Source: Sphingomonas vulcanisoli | GTDB lineage: Bacteria; Pseudomonadota; Alphaproteobacteria; Sphingomonadales; Sphingomonadaceae | DNA: 36,646 bases | Reading direction: 5' to 3' | Assembly (NCBI RefSeq): GCF_011761305.1 | Contig: NZ_JAAOZC010000013.1 | Location: forward strand, 1-36,646 | Part shown: positions 8,150-17,022 of the stretch, piece after piece | Numbering within the stretch: position 1 is the first letter of the stretch | Layout: every line of letters starts with the position of its first letter | Notes under the pieces: generated by a model | Databases searched by the model: none | What the model saw: the letters and a program-made list of their open reading frames with translations, nothing else | What the model was told of the DNA's origin: nothing | Program-made: the position numbers and the translations under genes

Positions 8150-9857
8150 CCTCGCCCTCGCGCTGGCAGCGCCCGTCGCCACGGCGGCGAAGACGGCACC
8201 TGCCGTATCCGCCGCGGCGACGTCCGCGAAGGGCGCGACCGATGTGTTCACGGCGCTGATGGCGGCTGCTTCTCCATCCGTAATCGCCACGCCTGCGGCG
8301 GCGCTACCCGTCGCTGCCAATGCCGATGAGCCGAAATTGGCGGACGTCGCCGAGAAGACCGGCGACAATGGCGACGCGAAAGACGATAGCGACGGCACGA
8401 GCGATTCGGATGCGCTGCTCGCCCTGTTGATCCCCGCATCGGCGCCGCAGCCGGCGATTCCCCTGGTGGCCGCGGTGGTTCCCGCGCCGGCTTCGGTATC
8501 AATCAAAACTTCGGCTTCCGATGCGGCCGCTACCGCTGCCCCGCCGATCGTGCTCCGAGCGCCGACCGCCGCACCCGTGATCACGCCGACCGTCCCAGAC
8601 GATCAGCAGGCCGCGGCCCCGGCGACGCAGACGTCAATCGCAGCGCTCGCCCAAATGGCGAGAGCGCCGGTCAATACCGCGCCGTCGCCGCCGGATATGC
8701 CCGCGGTCGCCGCTGTCCCAACAACCGCGGCCATGGCCGTACCGCCGTCGATCGTTCAGACCAACGGCACTGTCCGCGGAACGGCCCCTAACGCTCCAGC
8801 AGCCCCTCTCACTGTCCCGCCTCCGATTGTTCAGACTGAGGCTGAAGCACCCGAAATAGCTACCAGCGCTTCTCCCGCCACCGTTGCCGCGCAGCCGCCG
8901 ATCAGTCAGGCGAATACCGCGTTGCCCGAGACAGCCGTCAGCACCCCAATCGCCACGGAAACCGCGCAGCCGGCAGTCGTGAAGGCTAGCGCCAGCACGC
9001 CCGAAACGGTCCCTAGCGATCCGGTCGCCATCGCAGCCGTCCCACTGCCGGTCGTCCAGACAAGCGTCGATGTTCCCGGCGCGGCGGCCAGCGCTCCAGT
9101 CTTCGCCATAGCCGCCGATCCCACAGCAATCGTCGCCAGGCCGACCGCACGCGCAGTGCGCATGACTGTGCCAAAGCTTGATCGCGCCGCGCCCGCTGCC
9201 ACCCGCGCCGTATCCAAAGCTGATACGCCCGCCGCCAAGGCCGACACCGCCGAAGCGCGGCCGCAGGAGATGGATCCTCGCCCGGCGCCTGACCGCGCCG
9301 ACGATAGGGCTGCGCCGCTGCCACAGCAGCAGACCGCACCCGCCGCCACGCACCAAGCAACAGCCGCCGCCAAGTCCGCCGATATCGGCTCGACCGAGGC
9401 CGTGATCACCCGCCACCTCGATCTCGCGCGCGGCAACCAGTGGCTCGACGGCCTCGCCAAGGATATCGCGGCGACCGGCGGCACCAACAGCAGCCTGAGC
9501 TTCACGCTTTCGCCCGAGAATCTCGGCGCGCTCAAGGTGGATATCACGCAGGGTGCGGACGGGGCATCGGTGCACATGACCACCGATACCGATGCCGCCC
9601 GCACTATCATCCTCGATGCCCAGCCCAAGCTTGCCGCCGAAGCGCGCGCGCAGGGGCTGACCCTCAAGGAGACCAGCGTCTCTACCAATTCGGACCAGCA
9701 GCGCCAGCCGCAGGGCCAGAGCCCGGCGCATTCGAGCGCGCAGCAGCAGGGCGGCGGCCACGATCGCCGCGCCTTCGCGCAGGCGCCTGCCCAACCCCTT
9801 TCTCCCACCCAGCCGACCGTCGCGGATGAGGAATCCGATGACGAACTCTATGCGTGA
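8142..9857 (+). CDS. fliK: Flagellar hook-length control protein FliK
   Basis: Secreted molecular ruler that switches export specificity; 571 residues with a GTG start overlapping fliJ. Residues 1-430 are low-complexity Ala/Pro/Thr-rich sequence, the normal FliK linker; within it (8736-9140) lie five or six degenerate copies of a roughly 25-residue unit built around PPIVQT and PE-x-A. The C-terminal Flg_hook domain is at about 447-530, with the signature LSFTLSPENLGALKVDI and then the hydrophilic Gln/Ser-rich end. The last bases overlap the fliL start (GTGA). Confidence 0.93.
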   Translation: MADLALALAAPVATAAKTAPAVSAAATSAKGATDVFTALMAAASPSVIATPAAALPVAANADEPKLADVAEKTGDNGDAKDDSDGTSDSDALLALLIPASAPQPAIPLVAAVVPAPASVSIKTSASDAAATAAPPIVLRAPTAAPVITPTVPDDQQAAAPATQTSIAALAQMARAPVNTAPSPPDMPAVAAVPTTAAMAVPPSIVQTNGTVRGTAPNAPAAPLTVPPPIVQTEAEAPEIATSASPATVAAQPPISQANTALPETAVSTPIATETAQPAVVKASASTPETVPSDPVAIAAVPLPVVQTSVDVPGAAASAPVFAIAADPTAIVARPTARAVRMTVPKLDRAAPAATRAVSKADTPAAKADTAEARPQEMDPRPAPDRADDRAAPLPQQQTAPAATHQATAAAKSADIGSTEAVITRHLDLARGNQWLDGLAKDIAATGGTNSSLSFTLSPENLGALKVDITQGADGASVHMTTDTDAARTIILDAQPKLAAEARAQGLTLKETSVSTNSDQQRQPQGQSPAHSSAQQQGGGHDRRAFAQAPAQPLSPTQPTVADEESDDELYA

Positions 9858-10435
9858 ATGGACCAGCCATGAGTGATGCAGCCGCAGCCCCCGCCCCCAA
9901 GAAAAAGGGCGGCTTGATGAAGAAGCTCATCCTGTTCGTGCTTGCCCCCGGCTTGCTGATCGGCGGCGGCGTCGGCGCCGGCCTGTGGGCGGCGGGGCGC
10001 GGCGGCCATGCCGGCCCGGTCGAGGATCCCAACCGCCCCAAACTGATGATCAAGGACGGCAGCGAAACCGGTAAAGCCTCTTCGGCGCCCGATCCGGCGG
10101 TGATCGATCCTTCCAAATATCAGGCCAGCTATCAGCCGATGGAGCAGAATTTCACTTCCAACCTGCGCGATACCGATGGCTTCCTGCAGGTTGGGCTCGG
10201 CGTATCGACCTTCTACGATCATCGCGTCTTCGATAATATGAAGCGCGCCGAGATGCCGGTTCGCTCGGCGGTGCTGGAAGTGCTTGCGCAGCAGCAGGCC
10301 GAGACGCTCAATACCGAGCAGGGCAAGGCGGCGCTGCGCAAGCAGTTGACCGCGGCCATCAACAATGTGCTCAAGAGCCAGGAAGGCTTCGGCGGGATCG
10401 ACAACGTCTACTTCACGAGCTTCGTGATCCAATGA
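9854..10435 (+). CDS. fliL: Flagellar basal-body associated protein FliL
   Basis: Single-pass inner-membrane protein near the stator that supports torque. 193 residues if the GTG at 9854 (overlapping the fliK stop) is used; the ATG at 9869 (MSDAAAAP) is an alternative, and neither has a strong ribosome binding site. KKKGG precedes a membrane segment at about 20-42 rich in Gly/Leu. The periplasmic domain (about 85-193) carries the FliL pattern with DTDGFLQVGLGVSTFYD and a C-terminal VYFTSFVIQ. fliM starts within its stop codon. Confidence 0.92.
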   Translation: MNGPAMSDAAAAPAPKKKGGLMKKLILFVLAPGLLIGGGVGAGLWAAGRGGHAGPVEDPNRPKLMIKDGSETGKASSAPDPAVIDPSKYQASYQPMEQNFTSNLRDTDGFLQVGLGVSTFYDHRVFDNMKRAEMPVRSAVLEVLAQQQAETLNTEQGKAALRKQLTAAINNVLKSQEGFGGIDNVYFTSFVIQ

Positions 10436-11385
10436 GCGAGGCGGAGGCGCTGGCCGAGGATCAGGCCGCGCAGATCCTGGAAGAGCTGGTGGCCTCCGGC
10501 GATGCGCCCGCGCAGCCCGAGCTCTTCGCGCTCGGCACGCGCCGCGAGCGGCCGAGCGAGCGACTGCATGCGCTGGAGCGCGTCGGCGAGAAGGTATCGC
10601 GCGCGCTGCGCGGTGCGATCGAGCCGCTGGCGGCGGCGCGCACCCGCGTCATCGCTCAGCCGATCACCACCGGCGCCTACGAGGATTTCACCGATACGCT
10701 GGCGCCCTTCACCAGCTACAGCCACTATCGGCTCGATCCGCTGAACGGCGGCATGCTGGTAACGATCGAGCCGCAATTCGTGGTGGCATTGCTCGAGCGT
10801 TATTATGGCGGCGGCATCGGCCAGGCCGAGCCTTTCACCCGCAAGGAATTCACCGCCGGCGAGGAGATGCTGCTCGGGCGCCTGCTCGATCGCGTCGTCA
10901 CCACGCTCGCCGAACAATGGCAGCCGCTGGCGCCGATCGAACCCCGCCTCGTCCAGCGCGAGACCGCGCTCGCGGATATTGGCTTCCTGCGCGGCGAGGA
11001 TCAGGTCGTGATCCAGCGCTTCACCCTGTCGCCCGATGGCTGCGCCTCGACCACGGTCTCAATCGTCTATCCGCTCGCGCTCATCAAGCCGATCGAAGAG
11101 CGGATGCAGCATCAGGCGGAGGACACCAGCCCGACCGCGGCGCAGGCCTGGCGGGCGAAGCTTTCGAGCGCGCTCTCCGAAGTGCGGTTGCCCGTGCGCA
11201 GCGTACTCGCTCGGCCGGAGATCACGCTGAACCAGTTGATGGCCCTGAAAGTGGGCGACGTCATCCCGATCCAGCTGACCGATCGCACCCCGCTGCTCGT
11301 TGCTTCGCGGCAAGTGGCGGCGGGCACGATCGGCGAGCAGGAAGGACGCGCCGCCATGTTGATTGAAAAGATTGGACGGAATTGA
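10432..11385 (+). CDS. fliM: Flagellar motor switch protein FliM
   Basis: Middle layer of the C-ring switch; 317 residues, normal length. The CheC/CheX-like middle domain spans about 45-230 (ERVGEKVSRALRGAIEPL, NGGMLVTIEPQFVVALLERYYGG) and the C-terminal SpoA/FliN-like domain about 240-315 (LPVRSVLARPEITLNQLMALKVGDVIPI). The N terminus lacks the canonical CheY-phosphate-binding sequence (LSQDEIDALL); only a degenerate LAEDQAAQILEEL is there. It overlaps fliL and fliN by 4 nt each. Confidence 0.95.
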   Translation: MSEAEALAEDQAAQILEELVASGDAPAQPELFALGTRRERPSERLHALERVGEKVSRALRGAIEPLAAARTRVIAQPITTGAYEDFTDTLAPFTSYSHYRLDPLNGGMLVTIEPQFVVALLERYYGGGIGQAEPFTRKEFTAGEEMLLGRLLDRVVTTLAEQWQPLAPIEPRLVQRETALADIGFLRGEDQVVIQRFTLSPDGCASTTVSIVYPLALIKPIEERMQHQAEDTSPTAAQAWRAKLSSALSEVRLPVRSVLARPEITLNQLMALKVGDVIPIQLTDRTPLLVASRQVAAGTIGEQEGRAAMLIEKIGRN

Positions 11386-11390
11386 CCGAT

Positions 11391-11711
11391 ATGAGTGACA
11401 TGAGCGAAGCGCCCGCCCTTCCGTCCGAGGCCCTGTTCGGCGGTCGCAACTACCGGCTGCTCGCGGATATTCCTCTGCGCCTGTCGGTGGAGGTGGGTTC
11501 CACGTCGATGAAGCTGGCCAGTCTGATGGACTTGGCCGAGGGCAGCGTTGTCGAGCTGGACCGCCAGGCGAATGAGCTGCTCGACATTCTCGTCAACGGC
11601 ACGTTGGTGGCGCGCGGCGAGGTCGTGACTGTGGGAAACAAGTTCGGCATAAGGGTGGTCGATGTCGTGGCCACCGAGGCGCGGCTGGGAGGAATTGAAC
11701 GCCGCACATGA
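11391..11711 (+). CDS. fliN: Flagellar motor switch protein FliN
   Basis: Base of the C-ring and docking site for FliH-FliI. 106 residues from the ATG at 11391, which has GGACGGA 10 nt upstream; a TTG at 11382 overlapping the fliM stop would give 109. The SpoA domain is complete: YRLLADIPLRLSVEVGSTSM, SVVELDRQANELLDILVNG, GEVVTVGNKFGIRVVDV. The 4-nt overlap with fliO continues the coupled string. Confidence 0.95.
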   Translation: MSDMSEAPALPSEALFGGRNYRLLADIPLRLSVEVGSTSMKLASLMDLAEGSVVELDRQANELLDILVNGTLVARGEVVTVGNKFGIRVVDVVATEARLGGIERRT

Positions 11712-11989
11712 TGCTCGATTACCTTGTTCGGCTGATTCCCCTTCTCCTGCTGGTTTGCGGCCTCGCGGTCTTCTCGCTTTGGCTTTATCGGCGGATGCAG
11801 CCGGGCGTTTCCTTCGGCCAGCGCGAACGCGCGCTGAAGGTGATCGATGCGCTGCCGATGGGGCCGCTGAGCCGGCTCGCGGTGGTGGAGTTCGCGGGCA
11901 AGCGTTACCTGATCGCGGTCTCTCGCGGGCGCGTGGATCGCATCGCCGAGGCCGACGCCCCCAAGTTCGCGCTGCCGGATGACGAATAG
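11708..11989 (+). CDS. fliO: Flagellar biosynthesis protein FliO (short)
   Basis: Membrane chaperone for assembly of the FliP ring. 93 residues: one membrane segment at about 4-26 ([22 protein letters not shown]), then a small cytoplasmic domain with the FliO pattern [28 protein letters not shown]. Family members are weakly conserved; the call rests on this pattern and on position between fliN and fliP. It overlaps both neighbours. Confidence 0.88.
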   Translation: MMLDYLVRLIPLLLLVCGLAVFSLWLYRRMQPGVSFGQRERALKVIDALPMGPLSRLAVVEFAGKRYLIAVSRGRVDRIAEADAPKFALPDDE

Positions 11990-12782
11990 GATGGTGCGCC
12001 CAGTCGTAGTGCGGGCGCTGCTCGCCCTGATCGTCACCTTCGCCGTCGCTTTCGTTCTGGCGCACCCCGCCTTTGCCCAGGCCGCCGCTGCACCGCCCGC
12101 CAATCCTTCCGGGGGAATCGATCGGGCGATGAAGACGATCGGCGGCACCGGCCAACCTCTGTCGCTCTCGCTGCAGATCCTGCTGCTGATGAGCCTGCTG
12201 ACGGTGCTGCCGTCGCTGCTGCTGATGATGACCAGCTTCACGCGGATCATCATCGTACTGTCGCTGCTCCGCCAGGCGCTCGGCCTCGCGCAGACGCCGC
12301 CCAACCAGGTGCTCGTCGGTCTGGCCCTGTTCCTGTCGATGTTCGTGATGCGGCCGGCGATCGATCAGATCAATCAGACCGCCTACAAGCCCTATGGCGC
12401 GGGCCAGATCCCGATCGAGGAGGCGATCAGCCGAGGTGGCGCGGTCTTGCACGGCTTCATGATCCGCCAGACCCGCCAGACCGATCTCAAGCTCTTCGCA
12501 GACATGGCCAAGGCACCAAAGTTCGCCAAGCCCGAGGACGTGCCCTTCACGATCCTGCTGCCCGCTTACGTGACCTCCGAACTCAAGACCGCGTTCCAGA
12601 TCGGCTTCCTGATCTTCCTGCCCTTCCTGGTGATCGATCTGGTGGTGGCATCCACGCTGATGGCGCTGGGCATGATGATGCTTAGTCCGGCAATCATCTC
12701 GATGCCGTTCAAGCTGCTGTTGTTCGTGCTGGTCGATGGCTGGGCGCTGACGATGGGCAGTTTGGCGGCGAGCTTCCAGTGA
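11979..12782 (+). CDS. fliP: Flagellar export gate protein FliP
   Basis: Core of the FliPQR export channel; 267 residues. The ATG at 11979 overlaps fliO; ATG at 11991 is an alternative. A cleavable-looking signal peptide (about 5-36, ending AHPAFAQA) is followed by four membrane segments and the diagnostic family stretches: [40 protein letters not shown], the periplasmic loop, [16 protein letters not shown] and [19 protein letters not shown]. The stop at 12782 is followed by a 60-nt gap before fliQ, the first real gap in the string. Confidence 0.97.
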   Translation: MTNRMVRPVVVRALLALIVTFAVAFVLAHPAFAQAAAAPPANPSGGIDRAMKTIGGTGQPLSLSLQILLLMSLLTVLPSLLLMMTSFTRIIIVLSLLRQALGLAQTPPNQVLVGLALFLSMFVMRPAIDQINQTAYKPYGAGQIPIEEAISRGGAVLHGFMIRQTRQTDLKLFADMAKAPKFAKPEDVPFTILLPAYVTSELKTAFQIGFLIFLPFLVIDLVVASTLMALGMMMLSPAIISMPFKLLLFVLVDGWALTMGSLAASFQ

Positions 12783-12842
12783 GGGCTCTCGTGCTCCGTT
12801 TATCCCGAGCGACGTTCGACACGAACGGAATTGGGTAAGCGC

Positions 12843-13124
12843 ATGGAAACCGCCGCCTCTCCAGATTATTTCATCGGCGTCGCCCAGCAGGCTTTGTGGG
12901 TGCTGGCGCTCTGCTCCGCGCCGATCCTGATCCCGGCGCTGATTACCGGCCTGATTGTCAGCATGATCCAGGCGGCAACCTCCATCAACGAACAGACCCT
13001 AAGCTTCATACCGAAGCTGATCGTCGTCGGCGCCTGTCTGGCACTGTTCGGCGGCGCGATCCTGTATCTGATCGCGGACTTCACCAAGGACATCTTCGCC
13101 CGCATCCCGGAGCTGGTGCATTGA
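12843..13124 (+). CDS. fliQ: Flagellar export gate protein FliQ
   Basis: Small two-helix subunit of the export channel; 93 residues, typical of the family (about 89). The ATG at 12843 is preferred; an upstream TTG at 12831 adds four residues. Membrane segments at about 10-38 and 51-77, with QQALWVLALCSAPILIPALI, SMIQAATSINEQTLSFIPK and the FTKDIFARIP end. fliR follows after a 136-nt gap filled by a palindromic repeat. Confidence 0.95.
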   Translation: METAASPDYFIGVAQQALWVLALCSAPILIPALITGLIVSMIQAATSINEQTLSFIPKLIVVGACLALFGGAILYLIADFTKDIFARIPELVH

Positions 13125-13132
13125 GCGCCAAA

Positions 13133-13255
13133 TCCCCCTCTCCCCTTCAGGGGAGAGGGTCGGGGAGAGGGGGCTACGGGCGAGGCTCGCGGCGTGCTGG
13201 GTCTTCCAGGATTCCCCCTCTCCCTAACCCTCTCCCCGCCAGCGGGGAGAGGGGA
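13133..13255. repeat. Palindromic GGGGAGAGGG element between fliQ and fliR
   Basis: Two hairpin units facing each other: TCCCCCTCTCCCC...GGGGAGAGGGGG (13133-13173) and CCCCCTCTCCC...GGGGAGAGGGGA (13214-13255), with about 40 nt between. Each can fold alone, and the two outer arms can also pair over the whole element. The last arm (GGGGAGAGGGG, 13244-13254) sits 6 nt before the fliR ATG and would act as its ribosome binding site. Confidence 0.8.
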
Positions 13256-13260
13256 CTGTG

Positions 13261-14040
13261 ATGCCCGCCGCTTTCGCGGGGCTCGAGGGCCAGATGTGGC
13301 TTTGGCTGGTGGCGATGATCCGGCCCGGTGCGGCATTCTTCGCGGCGCCTTTGTTCGGGATGGCGGCGGTGCCCGTGCAGCTCCGCCTCGTCATATCACT
13401 GGCGATCGGGATGGCAGGCTATGCGACGACGCCGTTCTTCCTGCCGCCCGACGGCGTCACGTCTGTCGCAGGTTTCGCGATGATCCTGGGCGAGGTTCTG
13501 GCCGGCGCGGCGATGGGATTCGCCGTGCAGATTGGTTTCTCCGCCGCGCTGTTGGCGGGCGAGACGATCGGCAACGCCTCGGGCCTTGGCTTCGCATCGA
13601 TGATCGATCCGCACAGCAACGCGCCCTCGACCGCAGTCGCGCAATTCCTCTCGATCCTGGCGACCTTCCTCTTCCTCTCAATCGGGGGCCACCTGATCCT
13701 CGCCAGGATCATCGTCGAAAGCTATCATGCGCTGCCCGTCGGCGGGGCTTGGCCGGCGATGGAGAGCTTGCGCGGGCTGGTCATGTTCGGCGGCGAGATC
13801 TTCGCGATGGGGCTGGCGATCGCGCTGCCGGTGGGCTTCGCCTTGATCCTCGTCCAGATCATCATGGCGCTGCTGGCGCGTTCGGCGCCGGCGATGAACA
13901 TCTTCGCGGTCGGCCTGCCCGCCACTTTGCTCGCGGCGATCATCCTGCTCGCCATCGCCGCGCCCGCGATCGGCGAGGGCATACAGGCCGCGATCGAGCG
14001 CGGTCTGGACGAAGCACAGGCTTTGGCGGTGGGTAAGTAA
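13261..14040 (+). CDS. fliR: Flagellar export gate protein FliR
   Basis: Completes the FliPQR channel; 259 residues from ATG 13261 (a GTG at 13258 precedes it directly). Six hydrophobic segments cover most of the protein. Family features include MIRPGAAFFAAPLFG near the N terminus, GEVLAGAAMGFAVQIGFSAALLAGE in the middle and LLARSAPAMNIFAVGLPA near the C terminus. The ribosome binding site comes from the last arm of the palindromic element upstream. Confidence 0.96.
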   Translation: MPAAFAGLEGQMWLWLVAMIRPGAAFFAAPLFGMAAVPVQLRLVISLAIGMAGYATTPFFLPPDGVTSVAGFAMILGEVLAGAAMGFAVQIGFSAALLAGETIGNASGLGFASMIDPHSNAPSTAVAQFLSILATFLFLSIGGHLILARIIVESYHALPVGGAWPAMESLRGLVMFGGEIFAMGLAIALPVGFALILVQIIMALLARSAPAMNIFAVGLPATLLAAIILLAIAAPAIGEGIQAAIERGLDEAQALAVGK

Positions 14041-14068
14041 CGCTTCCGATACCTTCCTTTGCGATCCG

Positions 14069-14076
14069 TTAACCAT
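14069..14076 (+). promoter_or_regulatory. CtrA-type half-site before flhB
   Basis: TTAACCAT, the half-site form described for CtrA in alphaproteobacteria, lies 20 nt before the flhB start in the 56-nt gap after fliR. There is no second TTAA at the right distance, so binding is uncertain. Confidence 0.3.
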
Positions 14077-14096
14077 CCGCCGTCACACTGCGCGGC

Positions 14097-15233
14097 ATGG
14101 CCGATAATGGACAGGACAAGACAGAAGCCCCAACCGCCAAGCGCCGCAAGGACGCGGCCGAAAAGGGCGATGTTCTCCAATCCAAAGAGCTCGGCACTGC
14201 ACTGGTCGTACTCTCGGGCGCGGTGTGGGCGGCGATGGCGGGCCCGTGGATGGTGCGCTCCTGCGAAAAGGTGATCCAGCAGGGGCTGACCTTCGATCAT
14301 GGCGTGGTCGAGGGCTTCAATCCCGGCGGTGCGATCATCTCCCTCATGGTTCCGGTCGCCTTGCCGCTTGCCACGCTGCTGGCGATGACATTGGTCGCCG
14401 CGGTCGGGACGCCCGCGATGCTCGGCTCGCTCGGCTTTCGCTGGGGGGCGATCGGCTTCAAGGGTGCGAAGCTTAATCCGATCAACGGCATCCAGTGCAT
14501 GTTCGGCCTGCAGGGGCTGACCGAACTCGGCAAGGCGATCCTCAAGGTCAGCGTGCTGGGCGTGGTCGCTTACTGGCTGCTGAAATCCCGCATGCCCGAT
14601 CTGCTCGGCACTGGCCGTGGCGATCCGCGCGCCACCTACGCGGCGATCGGCCAGAGCTTCACCTTCGCCTTTCTCGTCATGGCGAGCGGCCTAGTCGCGA
14701 TCGCCGGCGCGGATATCCCGATGCAGCTGATCCAGCGCGCCCGGCGCCTGCGGATGAGCAAGCAGGAGATCAAGGACGAGCATAAGCAGACCGAAGGCAA
14801 CCCAGAGGCCAAGGGTGCGCAGAAATCGAAGCGGCGCGAGATGCTCTCCAAATCGGCGCGCAAGGCGGTCAAGGAAGCGACCGTCGTTCTGACCAACCCT
14901 ACCCATTTCGCGGTGGCGCTGCGCTACCGCCCCGGCTTCGATGCCGCGCCGATCGTGGTCGCCAAGGGCCGGGACGAGACCGCGCGCGCAATCCGCGAAC
15001 TCGCCGATGCCGATGCGGTGCCCATCCTCAGCTACCCGCAGCTCACCCGCGCGATTTATTTCACCTCGCGCGCGGGCCAATTGGTGCGCGAAGATCTCTA
15101 TATCGCGGTCGCCACCATCCTCGCCTTCGTCTTCAATCTCGATCGCGCAATGGCCGAGGGGATCGTCCAGCCCAAGATCGACGTGCCGCCGGACGCGCAC
15201 TTCGATGAACAGGGCCGCGCAACCGCTTCTTAA
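14097..15233 (+). CDS. flhB: Flagellar export switch protein FlhB
   Basis: Export-gate protein that changes substrate class from rod/hook to filament after self-cleavage; 378 residues. Four membrane segments occupy about 30-215, and the cytoplasmic part has the conserved MSKQEIKDEHKQTEGNPEAK linker. The autocleavage motif NPTH is intact at residues 267-270 (14895-14906), followed by FAVALRY. The N terminus carries the family's DKTEAPTAKRRKDAAEKGDV. It starts 56 nt after fliR, so it may have its own promoter. Confidence 0.97.
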   Translation: MADNGQDKTEAPTAKRRKDAAEKGDVLQSKELGTALVVLSGAVWAAMAGPWMVRSCEKVIQQGLTFDHGVVEGFNPGGAIISLMVPVALPLATLLAMTLVAAVGTPAMLGSLGFRWGAIGFKGAKLNPINGIQCMFGLQGLTELGKAILKVSVLGVVAYWLLKSRMPDLLGTGRGDPRATYAAIGQSFTFAFLVMASGLVAIAGADIPMQLIQRARRLRMSKQEIKDEHKQTEGNPEAKGAQKSKRREMLSKSARKAVKEATVVLTNPTHFAVALRYRPGFDAAPIVVAKGRDETARAIRELADADAVPILSYPQLTRAIYFTSRAGQLVREDLYIAVATILAFVFNLDRAMAEGIVQPKIDVPPDAHFDEQGRATAS

Positions 15234-15257
15234 CCACGATCCTTCATCAAGGGGCGA

Positions 15258-15284
15258 TTAAGCGGGGGCCGCAGCCGCCGTTAC
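15258..15284 (+). promoter_or_regulatory. Candidate sigma-28 type promoter of fliD
   Basis: TTAAGC (15258-15263), 13 nt, then GCCGTTAC (15277-15284). The -10 matches 6 of 8 with the sigma-28 consensus GCCGATAA, and the geometry is identical to the fliC candidate. Against it: the transcript would begin only about 7 nt before the fliD ATG, leaving almost no leader. Confidence 0.28.
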
Positions 15285-15297
15285 CAAGGCAGAGCCC

Positions 15298-17022
15298 ATG
15301 ACGACGACAACCGCCACCCCCTCCACGACGAGCCCCGCGTCGACGAATTCGACGACGGCGACGACCGCGTCGGCGGGCGCGCAGATTCTGACGGCGCTGA
15401 ATGCCGGATCGGGCGTGGACACGGCATCGCTGGTCACCAATCTTTCCGCCGCCACTTATGGCGACAAGCAGACATCGATCACCAATGCGCAGACCACGAA
15501 CAGCGCGCAGGTTTCCGAACTGGCGACACTCAGCAGCGCGCTCTCGACCTTCAAGACCTCGTTGAACACTCTGATTTCCGGCGGCACGCTGCGCACCCAG
15601 CCATCGAGCTCGGATACCAGCGTACTGACCGCCACCGCCCAAGCGGGCGCGTCGCTCGGCAATCTCTCGGCGCAGCTTACCGTCAAGCAGCTCGCCAAGG
15701 CGCAATCCCTGGTCTCGGGCTATCTCGGCACCGCTTCCACCGTAATCGGCGCGGGCGGCCTGACGATCACCGTCGGCAGCGGATCGACCGCCAAGACTAC
15801 CCAGGTCACGCTCGATAGCTCCAACGATACGCTTTCGGGCATCGCGAGCGCGATCAACGCCGCGAACGCCGGGGTCACCGCCGCGATCGTTACCGATTCG
15901 ACCGGCGCGCGCCTGCAGATCAAGAGCACCACCGGCGCCGCCAACGCCTTCACGATCGCGCCCACCAGCGGATCGGACACGGCGCTGGGCGCGCTGCAAT
16001 ATCCGCCGATCACGAGCACCGACGGCAACGGCAACACCGTCACCACCGGCATGACGCAGGCGCAGGCCGCGCAGGATGCGATCGTCAATCTCGACGGCGT
16101 CGATGTCAGCCGATCAACCAACACGATCAGCGATCTGATCTCCGGCGTCACGCTCAGCCTGGTCAAAGCCGCGCCGGACGAGACGGTTTCGCTCGGTGCG
16201 ACGCGCCCGACCGACGCCATCACCGCAGCGGTCAACGATTTCGTTTCCGCATACAACACCCTGCAATCCGAGCTGGCGACCGACACCGCCTATTCGACCG
16301 GTTCGACCAGCGCAGGCCTCTTCTCCGGCGACAGCAGCGTCCGCATGATCATGACCCAGCTGTCGCGGCTGACATCGACCACGCTCAACACATCGGGCGG
16401 TCCCTCGACGCTCGCCGAGATCGGCGTCCAGACGGGCCGGGACGGCACGCTCAGCGTCGATAGCACCCAGCTCGCCACTATGCTGAGCAAGTATCCCGAT
16501 GGCGTTGAGGCGCTGTTCAACCCCACGCAGCATTCCAGCAGCGCACTGATCAAGATCACCAGCGCGATGGGCGCGGCCAAGGCGGGCACCTATACGCTGA
16601 CCAACATCGTGCCTGCGAACGGCAGCACGCCGCCGTCGGGATCGATCGGCAATCTCTCGGGGCAGCCCGATGGCGTGCTGCTCGCGGCGTCGCCCGTCGC
16701 CGATGCCGCGGGGCTGGTGATCCAGCCGCAGGGCACTGTCGCCAGCGCCACGATCACCGTCGATCCCGGCATCGGCGGCGCGCTGCAGGCGATCGTCGAT
16801 TCGCTGACCGCGTCCACCGGCCTGCTCGCCACGATCAGCACCCGGCTGCAGACGCAGAAGAGCACGCTTGCCGACCAGCAGACCAAGCTGACCAGCGACA
16901 AGACCAATTACGAAACCCGGCTGACATCGCAATTCACCGCGATGAACACCGCCGTCTCCGCCTACAAATCCACCCAGAGCTATCTCACCCAGCAGATCGC
17001 CCAATGGAATAAATCGAGCTGA
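15298..17022 (+). CDS. fliD: Flagellar filament cap protein FliD
   Basis: Cap at the filament tip that folds in exported flagellin (hook-associated protein 2); 574 residues, 100 more than the E. coli protein. A Ser/Thr-rich leader (residues 1-27) precedes the conserved GSGVDTASLVTNLSAATYGDKQTSI segment. The middle has the FliD pattern TVKQLAKAQ and TLSGIASAINAANAGVTAAIV. The C-terminal D0/D1 region (about 500-574) is coiled coil: LQTQKSTLADQQTKLTSDK. AAGGCAGAG precedes the start. The stop codon shares one base with the fliS start. Confidence 0.95.
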   Translation: MTTTTATPSTTSPASTNSTTATTASAGAQILTALNAGSGVDTASLVTNLSAATYGDKQTSITNAQTTNSAQVSELATLSSALSTFKTSLNTLISGGTLRTQPSSSDTSVLTATAQAGASLGNLSAQLTVKQLAKAQSLVSGYLGTASTVIGAGGLTITVGSGSTAKTTQVTLDSSNDTLSGIASAINAANAGVTAAIVTDSTGARLQIKSTTGAANAFTIAPTSGSDTALGALQYPPITSTDGNGNTVTTGMTQAQAAQDAIVNLDGVDVSRSTNTISDLISGVTLSLVKAAPDETVSLGATRPTDAITAAVNDFVSAYNTLQSELATDTAYSTGSTSAGLFSGDSSVRMIMTQLSRLTSTTLNTSGGPSTLAEIGVQTGRDGTLSVDSTQLATMLSKYPDGVEALFNPTQHSSSALIKITSAMGAAKAGTYTLTNIVPANGSTPPSGSIGNLSGQPDGVLLAASPVADAAGLVIQPQGTVASATITVDPGIGGALQAIVDSLTASTGLLATISTRLQTQKSTLADQQTKLTSDKTNYETRLTSQFTAMNTAVSAYKSTQSYLTQQIAQWNKSS

